From the NCBI GenBank assembly GCA_025356395.1, contig JANXTA010000040.1, positions 1 through 64,000 of the forward strand: a stretch of DNA of 64,000 bases, written 5' to 3'. The notes below the pieces were generated by a model, which saw only the letters and a program-made list of their open reading frames with translations, was not told the DNA's origin and did no database searches. Shown here in pieces: positions 20,413-30,811 of the stretch (its first letter is position 1; each line of letters begins with the position of its first letter). The stretch comes from Betaproteobacteria bacterium (lineage in GTDB: Bacteria > Pseudomonadota > Gammaproteobacteria > Burkholderiales > Burkholderiaceae_D). The translations under genes were made by a program, and so were the position numbers.

Positions 20413-23400
20413 TCAAACGAGAACCCGCTCGATGCCGCCGGCGTTCGCGCGTCGCACGTAGTCGGGCAGCCAATCCTCGCCGAGGATGTGCTTGGCAACC
20501 TCGACGACGATGTAGTCGGCATCGACCCCCACGTCGTCGTTGTAGCGCGACAGGCCCTGCAGGCACGACGGGCACGACGTGAGGATCTTCACGGGCGTCG
20601 TCGCCGGCGCGCTGGCCCGAAGCTTCGCCACGCCCTTCTGCATCTCCTCTTCCTTGCGGAAGCGCACCTGCGTCGAGATGTCGGGCCGCGTGATCGCCAG
20701 CGTGCCCGACTCGCCGCAGCACCGGTCGTTCTTCTCGACCTTGCCGTTGAGATCGCTGGCCATCAACGTGTTGACGACTTTCAGCGGGTCGTATTGCTTC
20801 ATCGGCGTGTGGCAGGGGTCGTGATACAGGTATTGCGTCCCCGTCACGCCTTCGAGCTTGACGCCCTTCTCCATCAGGAATTCATGGATGTCGATGATCC
20901 GGCAGCCCGGGAAGATCTTGTCGAATTCGTAGCCGGCGAGCTGGTCGTAGCACGTGCCGCAGCTCACCACGACGGTCTTGATGTCGAGGTAGTTGAGCGT
21001 GTTGGCGACGCGATGGAACAGCACGCGGTTGTCGGTGATGATTTTCTCGGCCTTGTCGAACTCGCCGGCCCCGCGCTGCGGATAACCGCAGCACAGGTAG
21101 CCGGGCGGCAGCACAGTCTGCACGCCGACGTGCCATAGCATCGCCTGCGTCGCGAGGCCGACCTGCGAGAACAGCCGCTCCGAGCCGCAGCCCGGGAAAT
21201 AGAACACCGCCTCGCTGTCCGCGTGGGCCTTCACCGGGTCGCGAATGATCGGCACGAACTTCGAGTCCTCGATGTCGAGCAGCGCGCGCGCCGTCTTCTT
21301 CGGCAGGTTGCCCGGCATCTTCTTGTTGATGAAGTGGATCACCTGCTCGCGCACCGGCGTCTTGCCATGCGTCGACGGCGGATGCGCGGTCTGCTTCTTC
21401 GACGCCGGACGGAACAGGTCCACCGCCAGGCGCTGCGCCTTGTAGCCCCAGTCCATCATCAGTTTGCGGCTGACGTTGATGGTCGTCGGGTCGGTCGCGT
21501 TGAGGAAGAACATCGACGCGGTCGTGCCGAGGTTGAACTTCTTCTGGCCCATCTTGCGCAACAGATTACGCATGTTCATCGACACGTCGCCGAAGTCGAT
21601 GTCGACCGGGCATGGCGACAGGCACTTGTGGCACACCGTGCAGTGGTCAGCCACGTCGGTGAATTCTTCCCAGTGCTTGATCGACACGCCGCGACGGGTC
21701 TGCTCCTCGTACAGGAAGGCCTCGATCAGCAACGACGTTGCGAGGATCTTGTTGCGTGGTGAGTAGAGCAGGTTGGCGCGCGGCACGTGGGTCGCGCACA
21801 CCGGCTTGCACTTGCCGCAGCGCAGGCAGTCCTTGATGGAATCGGCGATGGCGCCGATGTCCGACTGCTGCATGATCAGCGACTCCGCGCCCATCAAGCC
21901 GAAGCTCGGCGTGTACGCGTTGCGCAGGTCCGCGTGGATCGAGGACAGCGACTGCAGCTTGCCGTGATTGAAGTGGCCGTGCGGATCCACCTTGTGCTTA
22001 TAGGCACGGAAGTCCGCCGTCTCGGCCTCGGTGAGGAACTCGAGCTTCGTGATGCCGATGCCGTGCTCGCCCGAGATCACGCCGTCGAGGTCGCGCGCGA
22101 TCTGCATGATGCGGGCGACCATGCGATTGGCCGTCGACAGCATCGCGTAGTCGTCGGAGTTGACCGGGATGTTGGTGTGCACGTTGCCATCGCCGGCATG
22201 CATGTGCAGCGCGACGAACACGCGGCCGCGCAGGATCTTCTTGTGGATCGCCTCGGCCCCCGCCAGCACCGGCGCGAACTCGGCGCCGTTGAAGAGCTGG
22301 CGCAGCGGGCCACGCACCTCGCGCTTCCACGACACGCGGATCTCGCGGACCTGCAGCAGATCGAACAGGCTTGATCGAACATCGCCCTTCGCGGCCGCGA
22401 CCTGCTCGCCCACGATCTGCCCGAGGCCCATGCGATGCAGGCTGTGACGCGCCTCGTCGAGCGAGACGTCCATGTGCGTGCGCAGGTAGCACCAGCGTGC
22501 GCGCACGTCCGAGAGCAGCATCCGCGCCTGCTCGACGCGCGTGCCCATCAGCTCGTCGCGACTGAGGTGGTCCACGTCCGCGTCGTCGGTCTTGCCGAGA
22601 GGGATCGCGCCGAGGTCGTGCATGAAGTAGCGCTCGAGCCCGTCGAGCAGCGCGAGCTTGTTGTCGATCGACAGCTCGATGTTGATGCGCTCGATGTGGT
22701 CGGTGTACTCCCCCATCCGCGCCAGCGGGATGACGACGTCCTCGTTGATCTTGAACGCGTTGGTGTGACGCGCGATGGCAGCCGTGCGCGAACGGTCGAG
22801 CCAGAACTTCTTGCGCGCCTCGGCCGACACCGCGACGAAGCCTTCGCCGCTGCGGCCGTTGGCCATGCGCACGACTTCGGACGCCGCACGCGCCACGTCG
22901 TCGGCGTTCTCCCCGACGATGTCGCCGAACAGGGCCATCTTCGGATAGCTGGCGCCGGACGATGACGCGTCGGCGCCGCGCTTCGACTTGGTCGCGTAGC
23001 CGACCGCACGCAGATAGCGTTCGTCGAGATGCTCGAGTCCGGCGAGGATCGCGCGGCCGGCCTTGGCCTCCGCGTCCATGAAGTTCTTGATCTCGACGAT
23101 CGACGGGATCGCCTCGCGCGCCTGGCCGAAGAACTCCAGGCACACGGTCCGCGCGTGCGGCGGCATGCGATGCAGGATCCAGCGCGCGGACGTGATCAGC
23201 CCGTCGCAGCCCTCCTTCTGCACGCCGGGCAGGCCCGCGAGGAACTTGTCGGTCACGTCCTTGCCGAGGCCTTCCTTGCGGAAGCGCTTGCCTTCGATGA
23301 CCAGCGTCTCGGTCGAGATCGGCGTCTTGCCGTCGGGCTGGAACTTGCGGACTTCGAAGGTGGCGACCGGGGCGTCGTGGATCTTGCCCAGGTTGTGGTC

Positions 23401-24417
23401 CATGCGCTCGATCTCGAGCCAGTTGCCGTCGCAGTCGACCATCTTCCACGACGCGAGGTTGTCGAGCGCGGTGCCCCACAACACGGCCTTCTTGCCGCCG
23501 GCGTTCATGGCGACGTTGCCGCCGATGCACGACGCCTCGGCCGAGGTCGGATCCACCGCGAACACCAGGCCCGCGGCATCGGCCGCTTCGGACACGCGCT
23601 TGGTGACCACGCCCGCGCCTGACCAGATCGTGGCCGTCGGCGTGGTGTGCCCCGGCAGCACGCGCATCTCGATCGCGCTCAGTGCCTCGAGCTTCTCGGT
23701 GTTGATGACGGCCGAGCGCGGCGTCAGCGGGATGGCGCCACCGGTATAGCCCGTGCCGCCGCCGCGCGGGATGATCGTGAGGCTCAGTTCGATGCAGGTC
23801 GCGACCAGGCCCGCCATCTCCTCCTCGGTATCCGGCGTCAGCACGACGAACGGATATTCGACGCGCCAGTCGGTCGCATCGGTGACGTGCGACACGCGCG
23901 ACAGGCCATCGAACTTGATGTTGTCCTTCTGCGTGACGCGGCCGAGCTTGCGCGCCGCGAGCTTGCGCAGGTCCCAGGTGTTGCGAAACTCCTCCTCGAA
24001 CGCGCGCACGGCCTTGCGCGCCGCGTCGAGCAGATGGCCGACCTTGAGGTCGCGATCAGCGTCGTCCGGACTGCCTTCGACCTGCCGACGCTTGTCGACC
24101 TCGTTGAGGCGGTGGTGCAGCGCCTCGATCAGCGCGGCGCGACGCTTCGGATTCTCGAGCAGGTCGTCCTGCAGATACGGATTGCGCTGCACGACCCAGA
24201 TGTCGCCGAGCACCTCGTACAACATGCGCGCCGATCGGCCGGTGCGGCGTTCGGCGCGCAGTTGCTGGAGATCGCTCCAGGCCGACGCGCCAAGCAGCCG
24301 CATAACGATCTCGCGATCCGAGAACGACGTGTAGTTGTACGGAATTTCACGCAGACGCGAAGCGGGGTCGGTCTGCTGGGCCTGAAAGGCGGCTTGCGGG
24401 AAAACGGGGGCGTTCAT
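20413..24417 (-). CDS. FAD/FMN-binding oxidoreductase with Fe-S and cysteine-rich domains (D-lactate/glycolate dehydrogenase-like fusion)
   Basis: A 1334-residue multidomain dehydrogenase of a kind common in Burkholderiales. In order: an N-terminal DUF3683-type region (about 1-130); a PCMH-type FAD-binding domain (about 160-340, with [17 protein letters not shown]); an FAD-oxidase C-terminal-type domain (about 440-810, including [17 protein letters not shown]); two 4Fe-4S ferredoxin motifs ([11 protein letters not shown] and [11 protein letters not shown], about 860-950); and two CCG cysteine-rich domains ([12 protein letters not shown] with [12 protein letters not shown], then HDPCHTP with [11 protein letters not shown]). 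This combines what GlcD, GlcE and GlcF or D-lactate dehydrogenase subunits do separately. It probably oxidises a 2-hydroxy acid and passes electrons to the quinone pool. The substrate is not evident. Confidence 0.88.
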   Translation of the reverse strand: MNAPVFPQAAFQAQQTDPASRLREIPYNYTSFSDREIVMRLLGASAWSDLQQLRAERRTGRSARMLYEVLGDIWVVQRNPYLQDDLLENPKRRAALIEALHHRLNEVDKRRQVEGSPDDADRDLKVGHLLDAARKAVRAFEEEFRNTWDLRKLAARKLGRVTQKDNIKFDGLSRVSHVTDATDWRVEYPFVVLTPDTEEEMAGLVATCIELSLTIIPRGGGTGYTGGAIPLTPRSAVINTEKLEALSAIEMRVLPGHTTPTATIWSGAGVVTKRVSEAADAAGLVFAVDPTSAEASCIGGNVAMNAGGKKAVLWGTALDNLASWKMVDCDGNWLEIERMDHNLGKIHDAPVATFEVRKFQPDGKTPISTETLVIEGKRFRKEGLGKDVTDKFLAGLPGVQKEGCDGLITSARWILHRMPPHARTVCLEFFGQAREAIPSIVEIKNFMDAEAKAGRAILAGLEHLDERYLRAVGYATKSKRGADASSSGASYPKMALFGDIVGENADDVARAASEVVRMANGRSGEGFVAVSAEARKKFWLDRSRTAAIARHTNAFKINEDVVIPLARMGEYTDHIERINIELSIDNKLALLDGLERYFMHDLGAIPLGKTDDADVDHLSRDELMGTRVEQARMLLSDVRARWCYLRTHMDVSLDEARHSLHRMGLGQIVGEQVAAAKGDVRSSLFDLLQVREIRVSWKREVRGPLRQLFNGAEFAPVLAGAEAIHKKILRGRVFVALHMHAGDGNVHTNIPVNSDDYAMLSTANRMVARIMQIARDLDGVISGEHGIGITKLEFLTEAETADFRAYKHKVDPHGHFNHGKLQSLSSIHADLRNAYTPSFGLMGAESLIMQQSDIGAIADSIKDCLRCGKCKPVCATHVPRANLLYSPRNKILATSLLIEAFLYEEQTRRGVSIKHWEEFTDVADHCTVCHKCLSPCPVDIDFGDVSMNMRNLLRKMGQKKFNLGTTASMFFLNATDPTTINVSRKLMMDWGYKAQRLAVDLFRPASKKQTAHPPSTHGKTPVREQVIHFINKKMPGNLPKKTARALLDIEDSKFVPIIRDPVKAHADSEAVFYFPGCGSERLFSQVGLATQAMLWHVGVQTVLPPGYLCCGYPQRGAGEFDKAEKIITDNRVLFHRVANTLNYLDIKTVVVSCGTCYDQLAGYEFDKIFPGCRIIDIHEFLMEKGVKLEGVTGTQYLYHDPCHTPMKQYDPLKVVNTLMASDLNGKVEKNDRCCGESGTLAITRPDISTQVRFRKEEEMQKGVAKLRASAPATTPVKILTSCPSCLQGLSRYNDDVGVDADYIVVEVAKHILGEDWLPDYVRRANAGGIERVLV

Positions 24418-24501
24418 GCGACGGAGGGACGATGTGGATGCGCGAGTACGACCTTATAGTACGAAACGCGAAACAGCGTTGCCGGGCGCCCTGCGGAATA
24501 T

Positions 24502-25038
24502 CTAGAACATCCAGATCAGTCCTGCGGTCATGGTCAGATAGCGCAGGCACTTGCCGATCGCCATCCACATCAGGCATTTCCAGAACGGCAGTCGCAGCCA
24601 GCCGGCCACCGCGCACAGCGGGTCGCCAATGCCCGGCAGCCACGACAGGATGCAGCCGAACGGTCCGAAGCGCTCCATCCAACGCACCGCGCGCTGGTGC
24701 CACTTGCTCGGCGCCTTCCCTGTCGCAGCGCCAGCGGTGGCCAGTGCCGGACTCATCGGCAAGCCGTGCTCGTCGAGATTCAGACGGCGTTCGAGTATCC
24801 ACTCGGCACCGCGGCCCATCCAGTAGTCGACCACGCCGCCCAGCGTGTTGCCGACGGTGGCGACCGCGATGGTTTCCCAGAACAGGTCGGGCCGCAGCTT
24901 GACCATGCCGTAGACCACTGGCTCGGATCCGAGCGGGATCAGCGTGGCCGATATGAAACTGACGAGGAAGACGCTGCTGAGTCCGAACTGCGGCAGGGCC
25001 AGCCATGCGAGCAGTCCGTCCATCCAGGATTCGGTCAT
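24502..25038 (-). CDS. YqaA/DedA-like (VTT domain) membrane protein
   Basis: A 178-residue inner-membrane protein of the YqaA branch of the DedA/SNARE-associated family. The N-terminal re-entrant region (FGLSSVFLVSFISATLIPLGSEPVVYG), the conserved helix with VATVGNTLGGVVDYWMGR and the signature RFGPFGCILSWLPGIGDPLCAVAGWLR are all present, with two or three further hydrophobic stretches. DedA-type proteins take part in lipid-carrier or phospholipid recycling across the membrane; the YqaA subgroup is uncharacterised. The ATG at 25038 puts the first hydrophobic segment close to the N-terminus. It is divergent from ilvA with 115 bases between the starts. Confidence 0.85.
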   Translation of the reverse strand: MTESWMDGLLAWLALPQFGLSSVFLVSFISATLIPLGSEPVVYGMVKLRPDLFWETIAVATVGNTLGGVVDYWMGRGAEWILERRLNLDEHGLPMSPALATAGAATGKAPSKWHQRAVRWMERFGPFGCILSWLPGIGDPLCAVAGWLRLPFWKCLMWMAIGKCLRYLTMTAGLIWMF

Positions 25039-25153
25039 CGCTGCATTGTATCGATGCGCTCGAGTAGCTTTCAACACTACGGCGTTGCTTCCGCTAGAGT
25101 CCCGTCCGGTCCGCGACCTTCGCTCGCGGCCGATCGTGAAAGGGACGGGCCGC

Positions 25154-26680
25154 ATGGCCATCGACTATCTCAAGCGCATCCTCAACGCCCGCGTCTACGA
25201 CGTCGCGCGCGAGACCGAACTCGAGGTCGCACCGGCCTTGTCGAAGCGCCTCGGCAACACGGTGTTGTTCAAGCGCGAGGACAATCAGCCGGTGTTCAGC
25301 TTCAAGCTGCGCGGCGCGTACAACAAGATGGCGCAGCTGACGCCGGCCGAGCTGAAGCGCGGCGTGATCGCGGCCTCGGCGGGCAATCATGCGCAGGGCG
25401 TCGCGCTGTCAGCACAGCGCCTCGGCTGCCGGGCCGTGATCGTGATGCCGGTGACGACGCCGCAGGTCAAGATCGACGCGGTCAGGTCGCGCGGCGCCGA
25501 GGTCGTGCTGTCTGGCGAGAGCTATTCGGACGCCTATGCGCACGCACTCGTGCTGCAACAGAAGGAAGGCCTCTGCTTCGTGCATCCGTTCGATGACCCC
25601 GATGTGATCGCCGGTCAGGGCACGATCGGGATGGAGATCCTCAGGCAACACCAGTCGCTGCACAGCGACCGGCCGATCCACGCGATCTTCGTCGCGATCG
25701 GCGGCGGTGGCCTGATCTCGGGCGTCGCGGCCTACGTCAAGGCCGTCCGCCCCGAGATCCGCATCATCGGCGTGCAGACCAACGACTCCGATGCGATGGC
25801 GCAGTCGATCGCGGCCGGGCGTCGCGTGATGCTGGCGAACGTCGGCCTGTTCTCGGACGGTACGGCGGTCAAGCAGGTCGGCGTAGAGACTTTCCGGCTC
25901 GTGAAGAAATACGTCGACGAGATCATCACCGTCGACACCGATGCGACCTGCGCCGCGATCAAGGACGTATTCGTCGAAACCCGCTCGATCCTCGAACCGG
26001 CGGGCGCGCTGTCGATCGCGGGACTCAAGGCCTACGCCACGCGCGAAGGCCTGAAGGACAAGCTGCTGGTCGCGATCGCCTGCGGCGCCAACATGAACTT
26101 CGACCGGCTGCGCTTCGTGGCCGATCGCGCCGAGGTCGGCGAGGAACGCGAAGCCGTGTTCGCGGTGACGATCCCCGAGGAGCGTGGCAGCTTCCGCCGC
26201 TTCTGCGCGCTGGTCGGCACGCGCGACGTCACCGAGTTCAACTACCGCATCGCGGACGCGAAGGTCGCGCACGTGTTCGTCGGCATCGCGGTCAAGGCGC
26301 GCGGCGAGAGCACCAAGCTCGCCGCGACCTTCAACAAGCAGGGCTTCAAGGTTCTCGACCTGACGCACGACGAACTCGCGAAGACGCACCTGCGGCACAT
26401 GGTCGGCGGGCGTTCGGCGCTGGCCGACGACGAGCAGATCTATCGCTTCATCTTCCCCGAGCGTCCTGGAGCGCTGATGCGCTTCCTTTCAGAGATGAGT
26501 CCGAACTGGAACATCAGCCTGTTCCATTACCGCCACCAGGGCGGCGACTACAGTCGTATTTTGGTGGGATTGCAAGTCCCAAAGAAGGAACGCACCGCCT
26601 TCCGGGCGTTCCTCAAGACGTTGGGGTATCCGTACGAGAACGAAACGGACAACGCGGCTTATCGGCTGTTTCTGGGGTGA
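25154..26680 (+). CDS. ilvA: Biosynthetic threonine ammonia-lyase
   Basis: A 508-residue PLP enzyme converting threonine to 2-oxobutyrate, the first committed step to isoleucine. The catalytic domain (about 1-320) has the PLP lysine Lys51 in PVFSFKLRGAYNKM, the substrate loop SAGNHAQGVALSA and the glycine-rich phosphate loop IGGGGLISG. Two C-terminal ACT-like regulatory domains (about 335-420 and 430-505, the first with ERGSFRRFCALVG, the second with FPERPGALMRFLSEM) identify the long, isoleucine-inhibited biosynthetic form rather than the short catabolic TdcB. The start is the ATG at 25154, where MAIDYLKRILNARVYDVA fits the family N-terminus. It is apparently monocistronic. Confidence 0.96.
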   Translation: MAIDYLKRILNARVYDVARETELEVAPALSKRLGNTVLFKREDNQPVFSFKLRGAYNKMAQLTPAELKRGVIAASAGNHAQGVALSAQRLGCRAVIVMPVTTPQVKIDAVRSRGAEVVLSGESYSDAYAHALVLQQKEGLCFVHPFDDPDVIAGQGTIGMEILRQHQSLHSDRPIHAIFVAIGGGGLISGVAAYVKAVRPEIRIIGVQTNDSDAMAQSIAAGRRVMLANVGLFSDGTAVKQVGVETFRLVKKYVDEIITVDTDATCAAIKDVFVETRSILEPAGALSIAGLKAYATREGLKDKLLVAIACGANMNFDRLRFVADRAEVGEEREAVFAVTIPEERGSFRRFCALVGTRDVTEFNYRIADAKVAHVFVGIAVKARGESTKLAATFNKQGFKVLDLTHDELAKTHLRHMVGGRSALADDEQIYRFIFPERPGALMRFLSEMSPNWNISLFHYRHQGGDYSRILVGLQVPKKERTAFRAFLKTLGYPYENETDNAAYRLFLG

Positions 26681-26714
26681 ACGTGGGTTGCTCGCTTGAG
26701 TGGGAGGGGACTGG

Positions 26715-27824
26715 CTACTTGACTGCCCCCAGGCTCTTCACCAGGAACGGCAAGCTCACATCCATCCGGTAGTCGATGTCGGAATGCGTGTCGTCGAACT
26801 CTTCGTAGACATGCACGATCTTCGACTCGGCCAGCCGCTTCGACAGGATCCGCGTGCCGTAGTGGATGTGGTACTGGTCCGCCCACCCGCAGTCGATGTA
26901 GATGCCGCGCAACGAGCGCAGCGCCGCCGCGTGCTTCGCGACCATGTGGATCGGGTCGTTGGCCAGCCACTTCTTCCAGCGCGACGCGATCAACTCGCCG
27001 GTCTCTAGATCGAACGGCACGCGAAAACCGTTGGGTGCGGTCGGGTCCGGATCGTAGGTCGCCGCCATGCACAGGTTCATCACCGCATGGCCGTCGGAGC
27101 CGGCCAGCTTCTTCTTCTTCCACAGCGCGTCGAGGAAGGCCGCGACCCGACCGTCGTCGAGTCCCTCGGCCGTCGCCTTCGAGCGCGCGACGACGTCGAT
27201 CGATCCGGCTTCGCGCTTCGGCTTCGCGAACTTGGCGAGGATGTTCAGCGTGTTCGGCCAGTCGCTGCGATAGACGAAGTCGAAGTACGAATCGCCCGAG
27301 TGGTCGGCGATCGCGCCCCAGAACTTCGGGTACTTCATGCCGTGCACGATCGCGCCGTAGCCGCCCGAACTCTTGCCGAAGCAGCCCCGATGTTCGCGAG
27401 AGGCCAGCGTACGGAACTGCGCGTCGACGAAGGGGATGATCTCGCACGTCAGGTAGTCGGCATATGCGCCGATGGCCGACGAATTGACGTACTGGTTGCC
27501 GCCGAGCGCGGTGAAGCAGTCGGGCATCACGACGATGACCGGGTCCATCTTTTTCTCGTGGATCAGCCGTGCCGCGCGCTCCGGCACGTTCTCGCCGAAT
27601 GCCTTCCAGTTCGCGTGGCTCGGCCCCGAGCCCATGAAGCCGACCAGGTCGTAGAGGACCGGGTAGCGCCGCTCGGCGAGCTTCTTGTCGTCGTACTGCG
27701 GCGGCAGCCACACCGTGACAGGCCGTCGATACGGATCACCTAGCGGATTGCCGCGCAACACATCGGACGTGTGCTCGAGGACGACGAGGCGGCCGGGCGG
27801 GCCTTTGGGACGTTTGATCGGCAT
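26715..27824 (-). CDS. Esterase D/enterochelin-esterase-like alpha/beta hydrolase
   Basis: A 369-residue predicted cytoplasmic serine hydrolase of the esterase-D (Fes/antigen 85) superfamily. Seen: a strand-rich N-terminus RPVTVWLPPQYDD, the region RYPVLYDLVGFMGSG, the GMNQY-like segment ALGGNQYVNSSAIG, the nucleophile elbow GKSSGGYGAIVHG (GxSxGG), and C-terminal GIYIDCGWADQYHIHYG (acid residue) and FDDTHSDIDYR (histidine). The start at 27824 is preceded by GGAG seven bases away. Substrates of this group range from ferric siderophores to S-formylglutathione and are not predictable here. No siderophore genes are near. Confidence 0.8.
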   Translation of the reverse strand: MPIKRPKGPPGRLVVLEHTSDVLRGNPLGDPYRRPVTVWLPPQYDDKKLAERRYPVLYDLVGFMGSGPSHANWKAFGENVPERAARLIHEKKMDPVIVVMPDCFTALGGNQYVNSSAIGAYADYLTCEIIPFVDAQFRTLASREHRGCFGKSSGGYGAIVHGMKYPKFWGAIADHSGDSYFDFVYRSDWPNTLNILAKFAKPKREAGSIDVVARSKATAEGLDDGRVAAFLDALWKKKKLAGSDGHAVMNLCMAATYDPDPTAPNGFRVPFDLETGELIASRWKKWLANDPIHMVAKHAAALRSLRGIYIDCGWADQYHIHYGTRILSKRLAESKIVHVYEEFDDTHSDIDYRMDVSLPFLVKSLGAVK

Positions 27825-27874
27825 GCGTTGCTCCGCGCAAAGCAACGGACGATAACGCAAGGCCGGTCACGCGG

Positions 27875-28477
27875 TCAGCCGCGCGCCGTCTTGTTGCGTT
27901 CGCTCAGCTTGCCGATCAGGCCGTCGATGCCACCGTAGTTGATTTCCTGGGCGAAGTTGCCGCGATAGTTCTCGACGAGCCACAGGCCGCCGACGTTGAC
28001 GTCGGTGATCTTCCAGGCAGCGCCTTCGTTGACGAGGCGGAAGTCCAGTCCCACCGGCTCCCGGCCCCCGCGGATGATCGTCTTCACGACGACTTGTGGA
28101 TCGGCCGCGGCACTCCGCAACGGCTGGATCTCGACGGTCCGGTCGCGGGCCTGCGCCAGAGCGCCGGAATAGGCGCGGACCAGCAGGATCTTGAACTGCG
28201 CCTCCAGGCTCGCCTTCTGCTCGGCGGTCGCGTCGTTCCAGCGCGATCCGACCGCCGATGCGGTCATCCGGCCGAAGTCGAACGACGGCAGGATCTTCGC
28301 GTCGACCAGCTCGACGACCTTGCCGACGTTGCCCGGCTGGATCGTCGGATCGGCGCGCACCGCATCGAGCACGTCGGTGGAGACGCGCTTGACCAGCGCA
28401 TCGGGCGCCTCGGCCTGCGCGAACGCGGATGACGCGAACGTCAATGCAGCAAGAAGGACCAGCTTGGGAAGGCGCAT
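27875..28477 (-). CDS. MlaC/Ttg2D-like phospholipid-binding periplasmic protein
   Basis: A 200-residue exported protein with a standard signal peptide (1-20, cleavage after AFA). The mature part fits the MlaC/Ttg2 ABC-transporter auxiliary family: PTIQPGNVGKVVELVDAKILPSFDFGRMTASAVG, RWNDATAEQKASLEAQFKILLVRAYSGAL (both longer blocks only partly quoted by family logic) and WKITDVNVGGLWLVENYR. In E. coli MlaC ferries phospholipids between MlaA in the outer membrane and MlaFEDB. No mlaFEDB genes adjoin this copy, so it is either an orphan or works with a complex encoded elsewhere. Downstream of its promoter side lies the terminator of the cytochrome gene. Confidence 0.85.
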   Translation of the reverse strand: MRLPKLVLLAALTFASSAFAQAEAPDALVKRVSTDVLDAVRADPTIQPGNVGKVVELVDAKILPSFDFGRMTASAVGSRWNDATAEQKASLEAQFKILLVRAYSGALAQARDRTVEIQPLRSAAADPQVVVKTIIRGGREPVGLDFRLVNEGAAWKITDVNVGGLWLVENYRGNFAQEINYGGIDGLIGKLSERNKTARG

Positions 28478-28597
28478 GGGGCTCACGATCGTTGATGGTG
28501 GAGGGCAATCGACGTTGTGACGGCGCCAGCGCGTGGAAGGTTGCAGACGCGCGCCACCGATTTGTATCCGGACGTGAGCGTCGTTTCGCGCGCGCAA

Positions 28598-28623
28598 GAA
28601 AAAGGGCGACCGCAGTCGCCCCT
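28598..28623 (-). terminator. Rho-independent terminator after the cytochrome c gene
   Basis: Read on the minus strand, a GC-rich hairpin (GGGCGAC, loop TGCG, GTCGCCC) is followed directly by TTTTTCTT. It lies about 20 bases after the cytochrome c stop, is the clearest intrinsic terminator in the window, and separates that transcript from the mlaC-like gene. Confidence 0.85.
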
Positions 28624-28642
28624 TCTCAATAACCGAGTCGCG

Positions 28643-29542
28643 TTACTTGGCGGCGCTCGTGATGTAGCGCACCGCGGCCTTGACGTCGTCATCCGGCGCG
28701 CTCGATCCACCCTTGGGCGGCATCACGCCGTTCTTGCCCTGGTAGCCCTTGATCGCATGCTCGTACAGCGTGTCGAGACCTTCTGCGATGCGCGGTGCCC
28801 ACGCGGTATTGTCGCCGAACTTCGGCGCGCCCGCGATGCCGGCCGCGTGACACGCCATGCACACCGAGTCGTAGAGTTTCTTGCCAGCGGCGTCGTCGCC
28901 ACCGACGGCGGGTGCGGCGCTGGCGACCGCGGTCGCCTTGGTGCCCGAATTGATGGCGGCGATCGCGGCCACGACGGCCGGGTCGGCCTGCGGCAGCGCC
29001 GGAGCCGTGGGAGCCGCGGCGACCGCAGCAGACGCGGGCGCGGCAGGCTCGGGGAATTTGGCGCCGCCCGCGTTGGCCATGTAGACCACCGCGCGTTGCA
29101 CCTCGACATCGTCCAGATCGGTATTGCCGCCCTTCGCGGGCATTACGCCCGCCTTGCCCTGGTAGCCCTTGATCGCGTGGTCGTACAACGTGGCGGCGCC
29201 CTCTGCGATGCGCGGAGCCCACGCAGCGGCGTCACCGAACTTGGGCGCGCCTGCGATGCCCGCGCCGTGACAGGTCGTGCAGACCGCGCCGTAGACGTCC
29301 TTGCCGGCCTTGAGTTCGCGTGGCGCATTCGCGTCGACCAGGTCGAGATGCGCGACCGGCATGATCCGCGCCGCGGTAGCTTCGGCCGTCGTGCCGGCGC
29401 TGCCGGCGCCGATCTTGCGGCTCGACGTCACGTAGCTGACGAGCAGCACGATGATCGCGATGGGCACGATGAAGGCTGCGACGATCGTGACGATCAACTG
29501 CTTAGGCGTCTTGATCAGGGATTCGTGTTGCTGGTCGCTCAT
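28643..29542 (-). CDS. Membrane-anchored dihaem cytochrome c5-type protein
   Basis: A 299-residue cytochrome with one N-terminal membrane helix (about 16-40) and two c-type haem domains facing the periplasm. The haem motifs are CTTCH (88-92) and CMACH (228-232), each followed by the almost identical GAGIAGAPKFGD / AAGIAGAPKFGD and, later, a methionine ligand in GVMPAKGG / GVMPPKGG. The two domains are near copies separated by an Ala/Pro linker (about 165-215), showing internal duplication; the DNA of the two halves is also very similar. It resembles CycB/c5 cytochromes that carry electrons to terminal oxidases. It is monocistronic with a strong terminator. Confidence 0.92.
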   Translation of the reverse strand: MSDQQHESLIKTPKQLIVTIVAAFIVPIAIIVLLVSYVTSSRKIGAGSAGTTAEATAARIMPVAHLDLVDANAPRELKAGKDVYGAVCTTCHGAGIAGAPKFGDAAAWAPRIAEGAATLYDHAIKGYQGKAGVMPAKGGNTDLDDVEVQRAVVYMANAGGAKFPEPAAPASAAVAAAPTAPALPQADPAVVAAIAAINSGTKATAVASAAPAVGGDDAAGKKLYDSVCMACHAAGIAGAPKFGDNTAWAPRIAEGLDTLYEHAIKGYQGKNGVMPPKGGSSAPDDDVKAAVRYITSAAK

Positions 29543-29721
29543 GGTGGTTCCTGGCGGCTCGCACCCTCGCGATCCGGATCGCGAGAACCGTGGTTGGGTG
29601 CGGCTGTTTTGCGGGAGGTGGTGTCGTGCGGTGCCGCGGACGCCACGTTCGCGCTGGCCCCGCAAGGCGACCGGATTATACGGGAAGGGTCGCGTCGAAC
29701 GGGCTTCCGGTAGCCCCTGCA

Positions 29722-29750
29722 TGGACGCTCCCGGGCAAAGACGCTATCCT
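29722..29750 (+). promoter_or_regulatory. Candidate sigma70 promoter of the tRNA gene
   Basis: TGGACG (29722-29727) and TATCCT (29745-29750) are separated by exactly 17 bases and match 4/6 positions each of the sigma70 hexamers. Initiation would fall about 65 bases before the tRNA. The spacing is right but the hexamers are mediocre. Confidence 0.3.
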
Positions 29751-29821
29751 CGCGCCACGCGACGAAATGCTGCAGCTCTAGTCCTTGCGATCCCGGCCTG
29801 CGGATCGCGCATCAACACTTT

Positions 29822-29896
29822 GCGACCGTCGTCCAACGGATAGGATACGAGCCTCCGAAGCTCGGGATACAGGTTCGATTCCTGTCGGTCGCACCA
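29822..29896 (+). tRNA. tRNA-Arg (anticodon CCG)
   Basis: The sequence folds as a complete cloverleaf. The acceptor GCGACCG pairs with CGGTCGC, the D arm is GTCC/GGAT, the anticodon stem CGAGC/GCTCG carries the loop CTCCGAA (anticodon CCG, reading CGG), the variable region is short, and the T arm ACAGG/CCTGT holds the loop TTCGATT. The discriminator is A and CCA is encoded (29894-29896). It stands alone. I see no duplicated 3' end downstream that would mark an integrated element. Confidence 0.97.
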
Positions 29897-29995
29897 CTTT
29901 TCGTCGAGGCACCACGCGTGCCAAGAGGGCGCGAGCGGATCGGGCTGATTCCCGCGAGTTCCTCGTTGAAGACCCTCGCCGTCCAGCCGAGTCCG

Positions 29996-30811
29996 ATGAA
30001 CCTCGACGTTTATCTCCGCCGCATCGCCTACGACGGCCCCCTCGCCGTCGATGCCGCGACGCTCGAAGCGCTGCAACGCGCACACCTGCTGGCCGTGCCC
30101 TTCGAGAACCTGAGCATCGGCTGGAGCGAGCCGATCACGATCGATCTCGCACGCCACTACGCGAAGATCGTCGAACGCAGGCGCGGCGGCTTCTGCTACG
30201 AACAGAACCACCTCTTCGCATGGGTCCTCGCGCAAATCGGCTTCACGGTCGGTGCCTTGAGTGCCGGCGTGTGGGCGGTGCGCGAAGGCATCGAAGACTT
30301 CGGCGATGCGTCGTCGCACTTGCTCACCCGCGTCGACCTCGACTAGCTATGGATCGCAGATGTCGGCTTCGGCGAGAACTTTCGCGCGCCGCTGCGGCTC
30401 GTCGATGCGCTCGTGCACGAACAACCACCGCATGCGTATCGCGTCGATCGTTCGATCGAGGCCGGCGAGGAGACGTGGACGATGTCGTCGCGGGGTATCG
30501 ACGACACCTGGAAGCCGGGCTATCGCTTCGCGAACGTCGTGCGGCCGATGGCGCACTTCGAGCGCATGTGCCGCTTCCACCAGACCTCGCCGCAGTCGCC
30601 GTTCACGCAGAAGCGCGTCTGTTCGCTCGCGACGCGGGACGGTCGCATCACACTGTCCGGCAACGAATGGATCGTCACCGGCCTCGACGGATCACGGGTC
30701 ATGACGCCGATCGTTGACGAGGACGAAGCGCGAACCCTCTTGAAGCGGCACTTTGGCATCGACATGCCGATCGATATCGCGAACGCTCAGGCCTCTTCGC
30801 CGCGGTCCTGA
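29996..30811 (+). pseudogene. Arylamine N-acetyltransferase interrupted by one in-frame TAG
   Basis: This frame encodes a full arylamine N-acetyltransferase (271 codons), an enzyme that moves acetyl from acetyl-CoA to arylamines through a cysteine. Cys67 (RRGGFCYEQN), His108 (SSHLLTRVDLD) and Asp122 (WIADVGFG) of the catalytic triad are all there at the usual numbering. A TAG at 30344-30346, codon 117, separates His108 from Asp122. There is no frameshift: reading resumes in the same frame to the normal end, with good family sequence throughout. A CAG-to-TAG change is a plausible origin. As it stands only a 116-residue piece would be made, so it is called a pseudogene; sequencing error or readthrough cannot be excluded. 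Its 3' end overlaps the convergent speD gene by 25 bases. Confidence 0.8.
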
